Assembly: GCA_021740915.1 (NCBI GenBank)
Contig: JAIOYW010000005.1
Location: forward strand, 186,001 to 250,000
Source of the DNA: Ignavibacteriales bacterium
GTDB lineage: Bacteria; Bacteroidota; Ignavibacteria; Ignavibacteriales; Melioribacteraceae
Length of the DNA stretch: 64,000 nt
Reading direction: 5' to 3'
A program made the position numbers and the translations under genes. Positions 7,722 through 16,375 of this stretch are shown here, one piece after another (the stretch's first letter is position 1; each line of letters opens with the position of its first letter). Below the pieces are notes generated by a model. It made no database searches. It saw nothing but the letters and a program-made list of their open reading frames with translations, and was not told the origin of the DNA.

Positions 7722-9644
7722 TTAATGTTTATCTGCTATTTCTTTTTTCAATATTGCTAAGAAATCTTCATTTGAAAAAGCCCCAAGATCGCCTTCTTTG
7801 TGTTTTCTGACAGAAAGATTGCCGGAATTTTCTTCCTTCTCACCAATAATTAACATATATGGGACTTTATTCGTTTCCCAATCCCGGATTTTGAATCCAA
7901 CCTTTTCATTCCTCTGGTCAAGTTCCGCCCGGATATCCTGCGCATTAAAGTAATCAGCCACTTTTTTCGCATAATCAAAATGATTCTGAGATACCGGAAT
8001 AACGGCAACCTGAACAGGTGCAAGCCAAATAGGGAATGCCCCGCCATAATGCTCTATCATTACTCCCATAAATCTTTCAAGTGATCCGAGAAGAGCCCTG
8101 TGAACCATAAATGGTCTGTGCTCTTTTCCATCTTCACCAATGTATGTCATATTAAAACGTTCCGGGAGGATGAAATCGAACTGTATTGTGCTCATCTGCC
8201 ATTCACGTCCAAGCGCATCTTTTACTTTAATATCAATCTTCGGACCGTAGAAAGCGCCGCCGCCTTCATCGATCTCATATGGAAGATTTTGTTTTTCGAG
8301 AGCAGTCTTAAGTGAATCAGTAGCTTTTTCCCACATTGAATCATCGCCGCCTGCTTTTTCCGGACGGGTAGCGATATAGTATTTAAGACTTTCAAAACCA
8401 AATGATTTCCACATATAAAGCGAAAATTTTATTACTTCTATAATTTCCGATTCCATCTGTTCGGTAGTACAGAATATATGGGCATCATCCTGTGTAAATC
8501 CTCTGACTCTTAGAAGACCATGCAAAACACCACTCTTTTCATAACGATAAACCGTTCCGAGTTCTGCCCAGCGGAATGGAAGATCCCTGTAGCTTCTCAG
8601 TGAGTTTTTATATATCATTATGTGAAAAGGACAATTCATAGGTTTTACATAATAGTCCTGCTCATCAATCTGCATAGGAGAATACATATTCTCTTTAAAA
8701 TTATAAAGATGACCGCTTGTCTCCCAAAGCCAGCTTTTTCCCACATGAGGCGAATAAAGTAGTTCATAACCATTCTTCAGATGCGCCGCGCGCCAGAAAG
8801 TTTCCACTTCATTCCTGATTCTTGACCCTTTCGGATGCCAGTAAATCAATCCTGAACCAGCTTCCTCGTGTATCGAAAAAAGGTCGAGCTGTTTGCCTAA
8901 CTTTCGATGGTCTCGTTTTTTGGCTTCTTCGAGCATAATGAGATATTCATCAAGCATCTTTTTCTTTGGGAATGAGATACCGTAAATTCTCTGAAGTCTT
9001 TTATTCTTCTCATCACCACGCCAATATGAACCGGATACCGTAAGCAGTTTAACGTTTTTTATTCTGCCGGCAGATGGCAGGTGAGGGCCAGTGCACAAGT
9101 CTGTGAATTCACCTTCTTTGTAAATGCTTATTATTTCAGTTTTATCATCAAGTTCATCGAGAATCTCAAGCTTGAACTGATCGCCGATCTTTGTATAAAG
9201 TTTCACGGCTTCAATCTTTGAAAGTTCTTCTCTTTCAAACGGTTTATCTTCACCCGCTATTTCAAGCATTCTCTTTTCAATAACCACAAGGTCTGCTTCA
9301 GTAAGCTGCGTATTTATTTCAATATCGTAATAAAATCCGCTTTCAATGGCTGGACCCACACCAAATCTGGCTTCAGGATAAATAGATTTTACCGCATGAG
9401 CCATAAGATGAGATGTTGAATGCCAGTAAGTATGACGTCCTTCAGGATTATCAAATGTCAGTATTGCAAGATCGGAATCCTTATGCAGAGATGTGTTCAG
9501 ATCTACGATTTTTCCGTTCACTTTAGCGACAACGGCTTCCTTTAAAAGACGTTCGGATATCTCCCCGGCAATTTTTGCGGGACTAATACCCTTCTCATAT
9601 TCTTTTGTATTTCCGTCAGGAAACTTTATTTTTATCGTATTCAT
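7722..9644 (-). CDS. thrS: Threonine-tRNA ligase
   Basis: Charges tRNA-Thr in the cytoplasm. 640 residues, full bacterial length. Seen in order: TGS domain (about 1-62), N2 editing domain with the HxxxH zinc motif HSTSHLMAHAVK (about 75-86) and the TGPH segment, then the class II core with motif 2 (RWAELGTVYRYEKSGVLHGLLRVRGF broken around residues 360-385), the MNCP zinc-binding cysteine segment, motif 3 near GSLERFMGVMIEH, and a C-terminal anticodon-binding domain (APVQVAVIPVS). It heads the thrS-infC-rpmI-rplT cluster. A tRNA terminator lies just upstream, so it has its own promoter. Confidence 0.97.
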   Translation of the reverse strand: MNTIKIKFPDGNTKEYEKGISPAKIAGEISERLLKEAVVAKVNGKIVDLNTSLHKDSDLAILTFDNPEGRHTYWHSTSHLMAHAVKSIYPEARFGVGPAIESGFYYDIEINTQLTEADLVVIEKRMLEIAGEDKPFEREELSKIEAVKLYTKIGDQFKLEILDELDDKTEIISIYKEGEFTDLCTGPHLPSAGRIKNVKLLTVSGSYWRGDEKNKRLQRIYGISFPKKKMLDEYLIMLEEAKKRDHRKLGKQLDLFSIHEEAGSGLIYWHPKGSRIRNEVETFWRAAHLKNGYELLYSPHVGKSWLWETSGHLYNFKENMYSPMQIDEQDYYVKPMNCPFHIMIYKNSLRSYRDLPFRWAELGTVYRYEKSGVLHGLLRVRGFTQDDAHIFCTTEQMESEIIEVIKFSLYMWKSFGFESLKYYIATRPEKAGGDDSMWEKATDSLKTALEKQNLPYEIDEGGGAFYGPKIDIKVKDALGREWQMSTIQFDFILPERFNMTYIGEDGKEHRPFMVHRALLGSLERFMGVMIEHYGGAFPIWLAPVQVAVIPVSQNHFDYAKKVADYFNAQDIRAELDQRNEKVGFKIRDWETNKVPYMLIIGEKEENSGNLSVRKHKEGDLGAFSNEDFLAILKKEIADKH

Positions 9645-9656
9645 AGCACCAAGAAT

Positions 9657-9685
9657 TTAAAAAAATTCGGAGCCTGCTCCGAATT
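9657..9685 (-). terminator. Terminator of the tRNA-Leu/tRNA-Val unit
   Basis: Perfect 9-bp inverted repeat (9664-9672 with 9677-9685), 4-base loop, followed on the minus strand by seven T residues. It starts directly after the tRNA-Val 3' end and ends before the thrS start. Confidence 0.88.
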
Positions 9686-9686
9686 G

Positions 9687-9760
9687 TGGGCTCTAGGGGA
9701 GTCGAACCTCTGACCTTCTGTACGTCAAACAGACGCTCTAACCAACTGAGCTAAGAGCCC
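9687..9760 (-). tRNA. tRNA-Val (anticodon GAC)
   Basis: A 74-base cloverleaf on the minus strand. The acceptor stem is GGGCTCT/AGAGCCC with discriminator A, the D arm is TAGCTCAGTTGGTTAGAGC, and the anticodon stem is TCTGT/ACAGA with loop TTGACGT, giving anticodon GAC. The T arm contains GGTTCGACTCC. CCA is not encoded (CAC follows). It is the second gene of a two-tRNA transcript. Confidence 0.96.
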
Positions 9761-9768
9761 AAAACGTG

Positions 9769-9854
9769 TACCGAGGGCCGGGCTCGAACCGGCACGGGAG
9801 ACAACTCCCACAGGATTTTAAGTCCTGTGCGTCTACCAATTCCGCCACCCCGGC
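9769..9854 (-). tRNA. tRNA-Leu (anticodon UAA)
   Basis: An 86-base class II tRNA with a long variable arm. The acceptor is GCCGGGG/CCTCGGT with wobble pairs, and the anticodon stem CAGGA/TCCTG encloses loop CTTAAAA, giving anticodon UAA. The variable stem is GGGAG/CTCCC and the T arm GGTTCGAGCC. CCA is not encoded. It is the first gene of the minus-strand tRNA pair. Confidence 0.96.
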
Positions 9855-9866
9855 AAACGAACTCGA

Positions 9867-9895
9867 AATATAGCAATATTTAAAATAATTTGCAA
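9867..9895 (-). promoter_or_regulatory. Promoter of the tRNA-Leu/tRNA-Val unit
   Basis: On the minus strand TTGCAA (9890-9895) and TATATT (9867-9872) are separated by exactly 17 bases. The -10 ends 13 bases before the first base of tRNA-Leu. This fits a vegetative sigma promoter. Confidence 0.7.
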
Positions 9896-9999
9896 ATGGA
9901 ATATTCGGTTAAAGTCTTTATTTCCTTATGCTTAAGGTATTTAAAATTTTAGATCCTTGCACATACTGAAAAAAATGATGGCAAATTCAAATAAACTGA

Positions 10000-10028
10000 T
10001 TGCAAAACTCATGAATAATCATTAATTT
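10000..10028 (+). promoter_or_regulatory. Promoter of the CAU-anticodon tRNA
   Basis: TTGCAA (10000-10005) and TAATTT (10023-10028) are separated by 17 bases and end 15 bases before the tRNA. The -35 hexamer is identical to that of the divergent tRNA promoter. Confidence 0.62.
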
Positions 10029-10043
10029 TGTGAACGTTTTTTA

Positions 10044-10117
10044 GGGCCTGTAGCTCAGTAGGTTAGAGCATCTGACTCATAATCAGAGGGTCCGCGGTTC
10101 GATCCCGTGCAGGCCCA
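10044..10117 (+). tRNA. tRNA with CAU anticodon (Ile2 or elongator Met)
   Basis: A 74-base cloverleaf: acceptor GGGCCTG/CAGGCCC, D arm TAGCTCAGTAGGTTAGAGC, anticodon stem TCTGA/TCAGA with loop CTCATAA, T arm GGTTCGATCCC, discriminator A, no encoded CCA. The anticodon stem lacks the three G-C pairs of initiator tRNA, so it is not tRNA-fMet. The GGGCCTG acceptor resembles isoleucine tRNAs, so a lysidine-modified tRNA-Ile2 is likely. Elongator Met is the alternative. Confidence 0.93.
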
Positions 10118-10124
10118 CACGTTT

Positions 10125-11219
10125 TTATTCAAAACTTTTCAGAATAACTTCCACAATTCTTTCAGCAGCTTTTCCATCCCACAATTCAGGAATTCTTCCT
10201 GTTTTTTTATTGCCTTTGTAAATTTGCGACACTATCTCTAAAGCAGTTTTTGTGCTGTCTCCGGCAAGGTGATTTGTACCGACATCAACCGTAACGGGAC
10301 GCTCTGTCGATTTCCTAAGTGTTACACACTGCACACCGAGGTAAGTAGTTTCCTCCTGAATCCCGCCGCTATCGGTTACGACCAGATCACAGTACTTCAT
10401 CAACTTGAGAAAATCAAGATACCCGAGGGGCTCAATAAGCTTAATTCGATTATTCTGCTTTAATGATTTATCAAGTTTCTCCATCGCAGATTTAGTACGA
10501 GGATGTACCGGGAACACTACCTCTTTAAACCCGGCAAGATTCTCTATCATCTCAACGATCGCTCTTAATTGTTCGGGGTTGTCAGTATTTGATGGTCTGT
10601 GCATTGTCACAAGAATATATTCACCGGCTTTAAGCTTCAGTTCATCCATAATTGTGGTATTTTCAGCTCTATCAAGAAATCCCGCAAGACTGTCGATCAT
10701 TACATTTCCAGTAAAAAAGATTTTTTCGGCCGGGACACCTTCGTTTTTCAGATTCTGAAGTCCGCTCGGTTCAGTCACGAAAAGCATATCTGAAATGGAA
10801 TCAGTTAAGAGACGATTGATTTCTTCAGGCATTGCACGGTCAAAACTACGGAGGCCGGATTCGACATGTGCTGTCCGGATACCAAGTTTAGCAGCAGCAA
10901 GTGTGCAGGCGATAGTTGAATTAACATCGCCGACCACAATTATGAGATCAGGTCTTTCTGAAATTAATAATTTCTCGAATTCCACCAGGATACCTGCAGT
11001 CTGAACTGCATGTGAACCGCTCCCTATCCCAAGATTGAATTCAGGTTCCGGAAGTTCCAATTGTCTGAAAAAGACATCCGACATTTTTTTGTCATAGTGC
11101 TGCCCGGTATGGCAGATCATATGTTTTACTTTGTCTGTATGCTTACTAAAAGCCTTGTAAATTGGAGCGATTTTCATAAAATTTGGTCTTGCTCCAGCGA
11201 CCGTAATTATCTTTTTCAT
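10125..11219 (-). CDS. wecB: UDP-N-acetylglucosamine 2-epimerase (non-hydrolysing)
   Basis: Interconverts UDP-GlcNAc and UDP-ManNAc, supplying ManNAc-type sugars for surface polysaccharides. 364 residues, normal length. Seen: the N-terminal GARPNFMKIAPI motif, the ICHTGQHYD segment, the central VGDVNSTIA and HVESGLRSFDRAMPEEINR motifs, and the C-terminal TDSGGIQEE nucleotide-binding motif. It is the most downstream gene of the glycan block, on the same strand as the carbamoyltransferase cassette. A terminator-like hairpin lies between them. Confidence 0.95.
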   Translation of the reverse strand: MKKIITVAGARPNFMKIAPIYKAFSKHTDKVKHMICHTGQHYDKKMSDVFFRQLELPEPEFNLGIGSGSHAVQTAGILVEFEKLLISERPDLIIVVGDVNSTIACTLAAAKLGIRTAHVESGLRSFDRAMPEEINRLLTDSISDMLFVTEPSGLQNLKNEGVPAEKIFFTGNVMIDSLAGFLDRAENTTIMDELKLKAGEYILVTMHRPSNTDNPEQLRAIVEMIENLAGFKEVVFPVHPRTKSAMEKLDKSLKQNNRIKLIEPLGYLDFLKLMKYCDLVVTDSGGIQEETTYLGVQCVTLRKSTERPVTVDVGTNHLAGDSTKTALEIVSQIYKGNKKTGRIPELWDGKAAERIVEVILKSFE

Positions 11220-11353
11220 AAAATTTCCTTTTTAGATATCAGATTGTAACCTGATATTCTGTTCCTCATAAAAATCTCGGGGAGTTGAAAAATTAATTTA
11301 TTTGTTTCCGCAAACTTTTCTAAAAAGACTCATTAATGAACTGAAAAAATATA

Positions 11354-11380
11354 CCCCATAAAGGAATTGCCCTTACGGGG
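11354..11380 (-). terminator. Terminator after the carbamoyltransferase gene
   Basis: Imperfect hairpin with a CCCC/GGGG base (11354-11357 with 11377-11380) and a mostly paired upper stem. It is followed on the minus strand by TATATTTTTT, about 60 bases past the stop of the carbamoyltransferase gene. Confidence 0.65.
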
Positions 11381-11441
11381 TTAAATATTAGCAGAGAAAT
11401 GCAAAAACTGTGAATATTAGTGAAACTCTGGTTTTAGCTGA

Positions 11442-13289
11442 TCAATCCCCGTCGAATTTTTCTTTAAGATCAATTGCCGGCTGGTCTGATTTCGCAAAGA
11501 AGAAATCGCCAATTACAAGATAATCCATTTCAGTTCTCATGAAGCACCGGTATGCATCATCAGGAGTGCAGACAATAGGTTCACCCCTTACATTAAAACT
11601 GGTATTAACAACTACTCCATAACCAGTAAGCTTTTTAAATTCATTGATTATCTGCCAGTATCTGGGATTCGTTTCCTTCCTGACGCTCTGTATCCTAGCC
11701 GAAAAATCAATGTGTGTTATTGATGGCACATCACTGCGCAAATGATAAAGTCTGTCCATCATCGGCATTGAATCATAATTTTCCGGAAGCGGATTCAGTC
11801 GGGAATCATTAACCTGTGCAACAAGCAGCATATAAGGTGACGGTCTGTCCAGATCAAAAAATTCACTGATATCTTCCTCAAGTACAGACGGTGCAAAGGG
11901 TCTGAACCCTTCGCGATATTTAATTTTGAGATTTAATTTCTTCTGCATTTCGGCATTTCTCGGGTCACCGAGAATACTCCTGTTACCGAGAGCCCTGGGA
12001 CCGTATTCCATTCTGCCCTGAAACCAACCGACAACATTCCCTTCTGCTAAAAGTGCTGCGGTTTTTTTCGTGAGTGCGTCAAAATCTGAAAAATGTTCGG
12101 CTTTACCCTGATACTTGCGAATGACTCTTTCAATATCATTATCGCTGTAACTTGGACCTAGCAGGGAACCTTGCATATTGTCAGGATCAGTATTCACTTT
12201 CCTTTCCCGGCCCAGACTTATATGCCAGGAAGCAAGTGCTGCGCCTAATGCCCCGCCGGCATCTCCAGCCGCCGGCTGAATCCAGATATCACTGAAAAGT
12301 CCGGTTCGAAGTAGTTTTCCATTAGCCACGCAATTGAGCGCAACACCACCGGCAAGAACAAGATATTCTGAACCGGTAAGATTTTTAGCTGTCCGCGCCA
12401 TGCCGATAACGATATCTTCGGTTATCTGTTGAATAGCCAGGGACATGTCCATATAATCCTGTGTCAGTTGCGATTCCATTTCGCGGCGTTTGATACCAAA
12501 TAATTTTTCCCATTGCGGATCATTGGTCATCGTGAGACCAGTCGCAAAATTGAAGTAATCCATATTCAGTAAAATGGATCCATCCTCCCGGATATCCACA
12601 AGTTGGTCAACAATTTTTTGTTTGTATTCTTCAACTTTCTGTGAATTTGGATGTCCATAAGGGGCAAGCCCCATAAGTTTATATTCGCCGCTATTGACCT
12701 TAAATCCGCAGTAATAGGTGAATGCGGAATAGAGTAACCCGAGTGAATGTGGAAAATCCAACTCTTTGAGAATTTTAATATTTTTTCCTTCGCCATATCC
12801 GATTGTTGCTGTTGCCCATTCTCCTACTCCGTCTATTGTAAGGATTGCAGATTCTGCAAAGGGAGATGGATAAAACGCGCTTGCAGCATGAGATAAATGA
12901 TGTTCAGGAAACTGCACAGGCACATGACCCACGCCTAAACGCTCCAATTCCTCGGCGAGCATTTTCTTCATGAACAATTTTTCTTTGATCCAGACAGGAA
13001 TTGCTGAGGAAAAACTCTTTAATCCTTTTGGCGCAAAAGCATGGTAGGTTTCCAACAACCTTTCAAATTTGATATAAGGTTTATCATAAAAAGAAACAAG
13101 TTTAATACGCTCTGGTGACACGCCGGCTTCCTCAAGAACATATTTTGCTGCATTATGCGGGAATCCTGAGTCATGTTTTTTTCGTGTAAATCTTTCTTCA
13201 TGAGCTGCGGCTATGATCTCCCCATCGGAAATTACTGCTGCGGCACTGTCATGATAAAAAGCGGAAATACCTAAAATTATGTCAGACAT
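11442..13289 (-). CDS. Carbamoyltransferase, NodU/CmcH family
   Basis: Transfers a carbamoyl group from carbamoyl phosphate to a hydroxyl on a sugar or small molecule via a carbamoyl-AMP intermediate. 615 residues. Seen: the N-terminal Kae1-like ATPase fold with GISAFYHDSAAAV, the HHLSHAASAFYPSPF metal-binding segment (about 125-145) and GGVALNCVANGKLL (about 310). The C-terminal carbamoyltransferase domain has QGRMEYGPRALGNRSIL and GYGVVVNTSFNVRGEPIV. All key motifs look intact. The genes upstream encode DUF5989, SxtJ and an SGNH-like membrane protein. Together with gmd/fcl this suggests carbamoylation of a secreted glycan; the true acceptor is unknown. Confidence 0.93.
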   Translation of the reverse strand: MSDIILGISAFYHDSAAAVISDGEIIAAAHEERFTRKKHDSGFPHNAAKYVLEEAGVSPERIKLVSFYDKPYIKFERLLETYHAFAPKGLKSFSSAIPVWIKEKLFMKKMLAEELERLGVGHVPVQFPEHHLSHAASAFYPSPFAESAILTIDGVGEWATATIGYGEGKNIKILKELDFPHSLGLLYSAFTYYCGFKVNSGEYKLMGLAPYGHPNSQKVEEYKQKIVDQLVDIREDGSILLNMDYFNFATGLTMTNDPQWEKLFGIKRREMESQLTQDYMDMSLAIQQITEDIVIGMARTAKNLTGSEYLVLAGGVALNCVANGKLLRTGLFSDIWIQPAAGDAGGALGAALASWHISLGRERKVNTDPDNMQGSLLGPSYSDNDIERVIRKYQGKAEHFSDFDALTKKTAALLAEGNVVGWFQGRMEYGPRALGNRSILGDPRNAEMQKKLNLKIKYREGFRPFAPSVLEEDISEFFDLDRPSPYMLLVAQVNDSRLNPLPENYDSMPMMDRLYHLRSDVPSITHIDFSARIQSVRKETNPRYWQIINEFKKLTGYGVVVNTSFNVRGEPIVCTPDDAYRCFMRTEMDYLVIGDFFFAKSDQPAIDLKEKFDGD

Positions 13290-13300
13290 TTATAGCCATG

Positions 13301-13450
13301 TTAGAATATTGTATAAATAAATGGTGCAATTGCAGTGCCGCTTGTCAGCACGATAAGTACGCCGAATAATAGAAGAACGATGATGATTGGCAAAAGCCAG
13401 AATTTTTTGCGTTTATTGAGAAATCCCCAAAGATCTTTTAAAAAGTCCAT
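13301..13450 (-). CDS. DUF5989-type small membrane protein
   Basis: A 49-residue protein opening MDFLKDLWGFLNKRKKFWLLP, followed by one hydrophobic membrane helix (about 20-36) and a short tail ending IAPFIYTIF. This is the shape of the DUF5989 family, which is repeatedly found between carbamoyltransferase and SxtJ genes. It starts 15 bases after the SxtJ stop and ends 11 bases before the carbamoyltransferase start, so it is part of one operon. Its biochemical role is unknown; a small anchor or chaperone for the enzyme is inference. Confidence 0.8.
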   Translation of the reverse strand: MDFLKDLWGFLNKRKKFWLLPIIIVLLLFGVLIVLTSGTAIAPFIYTIF

Positions 13451-13465
13451 ATAAATATCTCTAAA

Positions 13466-13876
13466 TTAATAAGGTTTATCGAGGTCAGCGGATGAAAATT
13501 GATGTGAACGGTCACGAAACACACTGCCGTTTCCTTTTCGCCACACTTTGAGCTGCATTGAATCTTTACCCATCATTTTTCTGACAGCAGCCACGGGAAT
13601 AATTAGTAATACATAAATCAGTGCAAGAACAATTTTAGAAACAAAATGCCCTAAAAAGTTCGAGAACCCATACCAGACATATCCAGCAGGTCTGAATATA
13701 ACGGGAACCGTCATATTTATTACCTGAAGGAAAATTGCAACAACAAAGAAAGTTTTATCCCAGAACAAGCCTGCAAGCAGCGATATCAATACCAAAGCCA
13801 TCCCAGTATCCCTTGCCTGCTCTTTCGTTATTGATGAAGGAATGATTCCCTGCTTTTGAACTTCCAATTCACTCAT
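13466..13876 (-). CDS. SxtJ-family membrane protein
   Basis: 136 residues with two or three membrane helices (about 26-42, 44-62 and 78-97). A conserved basic C-terminal tail contains a DSMQLKVWRKGNGSVFRDR segment. The family is named from the saxitoxin cluster, where it accompanies a carbamoyltransferase (SxtI). It lies between the SGNH-like gene and the DUF5989 gene. The function is not established, and I do not assign a reaction. Confidence 0.82.
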   Translation of the reverse strand: MSELEVQKQGIIPSSITKEQARDTGMALVLISLLAGLFWDKTFFVVAIFLQVINMTVPVIFRPAGYVWYGFSNFLGHFVSKIVLALIYVLLIIPVAAVRKMMGKDSMQLKVWRKGNGSVFRDRSHQFSSADLDKPY

Positions 13877-13892
13877 AAAATTTTTCCTGAAA

Positions 13893-15194
13893 TTATCTTA
13901 AAACATCCAGTAATAATCTGCCGATGGTCTCATGTCCGGATTTTGAAAGTTGACCAGATTTCTCCAGGTATTGTGGAGAACCAGCACGCTCAGCAGAAAG
14001 AAGACTTTCACTCGGGTCTATATATTGAATGTTGTTCTCATGCATCCACGACCCGAGCGCTGACATAAGTGAACGATTCTTTCTGACTGCAACCCATTGA
14101 TCTTTATCGAGGAATGGATTCGGTATCTTTTTTGACACAAGCAATTGATCCGGCATTAATAGCACAATTATATTTCCACGCTCACGCGACATCATTTCAC
14201 TAAGATAAAGAATATACTCAAGCCCTCGGTAATTTACTCCATCCAACTTTCCCGAATAAATAGCCGGCGGAAATCGTAAAGATTCTTCAGCATCCATCTT
14301 TTCAATATCTGTCTTAGACTTCAAAATGAATCTGCCAAAATTAAATTTATTAAGAATTCTATACAAAAATGATCTTTCCGATTTGCTTTCGATAATGCCT
14401 TCCTGATTAATAAATATATCAGTTTTTGCTATATTCGGATCCCCTGCCTGATCCGGGAATACCTCAGTAATTTTTACATCTGCATCAAGATCATTTAAGG
14501 GGTTAAGCACTAACAGCAGAGTTTTAGGAATAAAGTCGGGATTTTTTTTCAAATAAATATAGTAGTGGATTGGAGCAAATCCACAGGAAGGAGCCAGATT
14601 TAAGACTATTTCAGAACCATACTCACGCTTCAGATAGTCAGAAAACCTCTCATTTTGTTCGACTCCAAGACCAAGAGCAATCTCATCACCGACTATCGTA
14701 ATTGAAGGTTTTTTATAATCGAAATCAATATTTTCCCTGAAGCCCATATTATTGGTTTTGACCTTAATCCTGAAATCACTTCCTGTAAAATATTGATTGT
14801 GATTTCGTTTTATAGACCATGGAAGAAAGGATGAATTCGAATAGTAACTGAGTTTCTTTTCGTTGTGAGGTACTTTATTCGAAAAAACCGGATCATCTGA
14901 AAAATCATTAAGGTAATTCGCAGCACCAAATTCCATTATAGCAAGAACGGTTACTGCCAGTATCCCAAAAATCGCAAGTTCTTTATATGCGATATCCGCC
15001 AGTTCCTGGTTGAAAAAGACGAAAACCATTCCCCAGAAAATCATCAGAGCATCAAAAACTAAAATTATAATGCGATAAAAATTATTGAGTTGCTCTCCAA
15101 CAACAGGAAATAACCCAATAAACCAGGGATTTAGAATGAACCCTGAAATTATGAGCAGAAATCCAATTCCCCTTATAAACTTTGGAAAACCCAT
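13893..15194 (-). CDS. Membrane protein with degenerate SGNH-hydrolase-like domain
   Basis: 433 residues. Three N-terminal membrane helices (about 8-27, 40-60 and 73-92) precede a periplasmic domain. That domain resembles SGNH/GDSL esterases: SITIVGDEIALGLGV takes the place of the block I GDS motif, NLAPSCG resembles block II, and LSKSGHETIGRLLL resembles the C-terminal HxxxxGH region. The nucleophilic serine position is glutamate (GDE), so ordinary esterase activity is doubtful. It heads the cassette with SxtJ, DUF5989 and the carbamoyltransferase. AlgX/AlgJ-like SGNH proteins act on exopolysaccharides, so a glycan role is plausible. Confidence 0.72.
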   Translation of the reverse strand: MGFPKFIRGIGFLLIISGFILNPWFIGLFPVVGEQLNNFYRIIILVFDALMIFWGMVFVFFNQELADIAYKELAIFGILAVTVLAIMEFGAANYLNDFSDDPVFSNKVPHNEKKLSYYSNSSFLPWSIKRNHNQYFTGSDFRIKVKTNNMGFRENIDFDYKKPSITIVGDEIALGLGVEQNERFSDYLKREYGSEIVLNLAPSCGFAPIHYYIYLKKNPDFIPKTLLLVLNPLNDLDADVKITEVFPDQAGDPNIAKTDIFINQEGIIESKSERSFLYRILNKFNFGRFILKSKTDIEKMDAEESLRFPPAIYSGKLDGVNYRGLEYILYLSEMMSRERGNIIVLLMPDQLLVSKKIPNPFLDKDQWVAVRKNRSLMSALGSWMHENNIQYIDPSESLLSAERAGSPQYLEKSGQLSKSGHETIGRLLLDVLR

Positions 15195-15289
15195 CTAGCC
15201 CTCCAGTTCATTTTAAAACAAAAGTTTATTAATTGCGAAATTATCTACTGCAATATCAGAATTTTCTTTAATATACTGAAGTGAAACTT

Positions 15290-16375
15290 TCAATGGAAAG
15301 TCTCTTGCAGATCAGATTGAACCATAATTTTCACCAGATCTGCAAATTCTGTCTGTGCTTTCCAGCCAAGAAGCTTTTCAGCTTTAGCCGGATTACCCAG
15401 AAGAATATCTACTTCTGTCGGCCTGTAATAAGTCGGCGAGACTTTGATAACTGTCTGCCCCGGTAATGGTCTTTTATCGAGTGCAAAGTCCAACTGAGGA
15501 TTAATTAAACCACTGACAATTCCCACTTCGTTTACTCCCTCACCTTTCCATTCAAGTGTGATTCCTAAGGCTCCAAATGATTTCTCACAAAATTCGCGGA
15601 CAGTGTGGGTCTCCCCTGTAGCAAGTACAAAATCCTCTGCCTTTGGATATTGCAGAATTTTCCACATACCTTCACAAAACTCGGGAGCAAATCCCCAGTC
15701 ACGTTTTGAGTCCAGATTTCCGAGTGTCAGTGCCTCCTGCCTCCCTAAGGCAATGTTGGCTGATGCTCTCGTAATTTTTTTTGTCACAAAAGTTTCCCCT
15801 CTTCTTGGGCTTTCGTGATTAAAAAGTATCCCATTGCAGGCAAAAAGATTATACGCTTCCCTGTAATTTATCACTATCCAATAAGCATATAATTTTGCAA
15901 CGGCGTAAGGTGATCTTGGATAAAAAGGTGTCTTCTCATCCTGTGGTATCTGCTGCACTTTCCCGTAAAGCTCACTTGTAGAAGCCTGATAAAACTTGGT
16001 TTCTCTTGCTATACCAACTTCTCTTATCGCGTCAAGAAAACGAAGAGTTCCTAATGCATCGACCTGACCGGTATAATCCGGAACTTCAAACGAAACTTTA
16101 ACATGGCTCTGAGCCGCGAGATTATATATTTCCTGAGGTTCAATTTTTTCAAGAAGCCGGTTAAGGTTGCTTGTATCAACAACGTCACCATAATGAAGGA
16201 ATAATGTGTTATCCCGTATCTCACGATTATTATACAGGTGATCGATCCTTTTTGTATTGAAGGAACTGCTCCTTCTGATTATTCCGTGGACTTCATATCC
16301 TTTATTCAAGAGTATTTCAGCGAGGTAACTGCCATCCTGCCCGGTAATACCTGTAATTAAAGCTTTTTTCTTCAA
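15290..16375 (-). CDS. gmd: GDP-mannose 4,6-dehydratase
   Basis: First enzyme of GDP-L-fucose synthesis: GDP-mannose to GDP-4-keto-6-deoxymannose. 361 residues. Seen: the Rossmann motif [14 protein letters not shown] (about 8-21), [15 protein letters not shown], the catalytic YxxxK as [12 protein letters not shown] with an upstream serine/threonine (ASTSELYG), and the [16 protein letters not shown] segment. The start overlaps the fcl stop by 4 bases, so the two genes are translationally coupled. Confidence 0.96.
   Translation of the reverse strand: MKKKALITGITGQDGSYLAEILLNKGYEVHGIIRRSSSFNTKRIDHLYNNREIRDNTLFLHYGDVVDTSNLNRLLEKIEPQEIYNLAAQSHVKVSFEVPDYTGQVDALGTLRFLDAIREVGIARETKFYQASTSELYGKVQQIPQDEKTPFYPRSPYAVAKLYAYWIVINYREAYNLFACNGILFNHESPRRGETFVTKKITRASANIALGRQEALTLGNLDSKRDWGFAPEFCEGMWKILQYPKAEDFVLATGETHTVREFCEKSFGALGITLEWKGEGVNEVGIVSGLINPQLDFALDKRPLPGQTVIKVSPTYYRPTEVDILLGNPAKAEKLLGWKAQTEFADLVKIMVQSDLQETFH

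Noticed and set aside
10044-10117. Initiator tRNA-fMet
   Set aside because: The anticodon is CAU, but the anticodon stem TCTGA/TCAGA lacks the three G-C pairs of initiators and the acceptor is fully paired.
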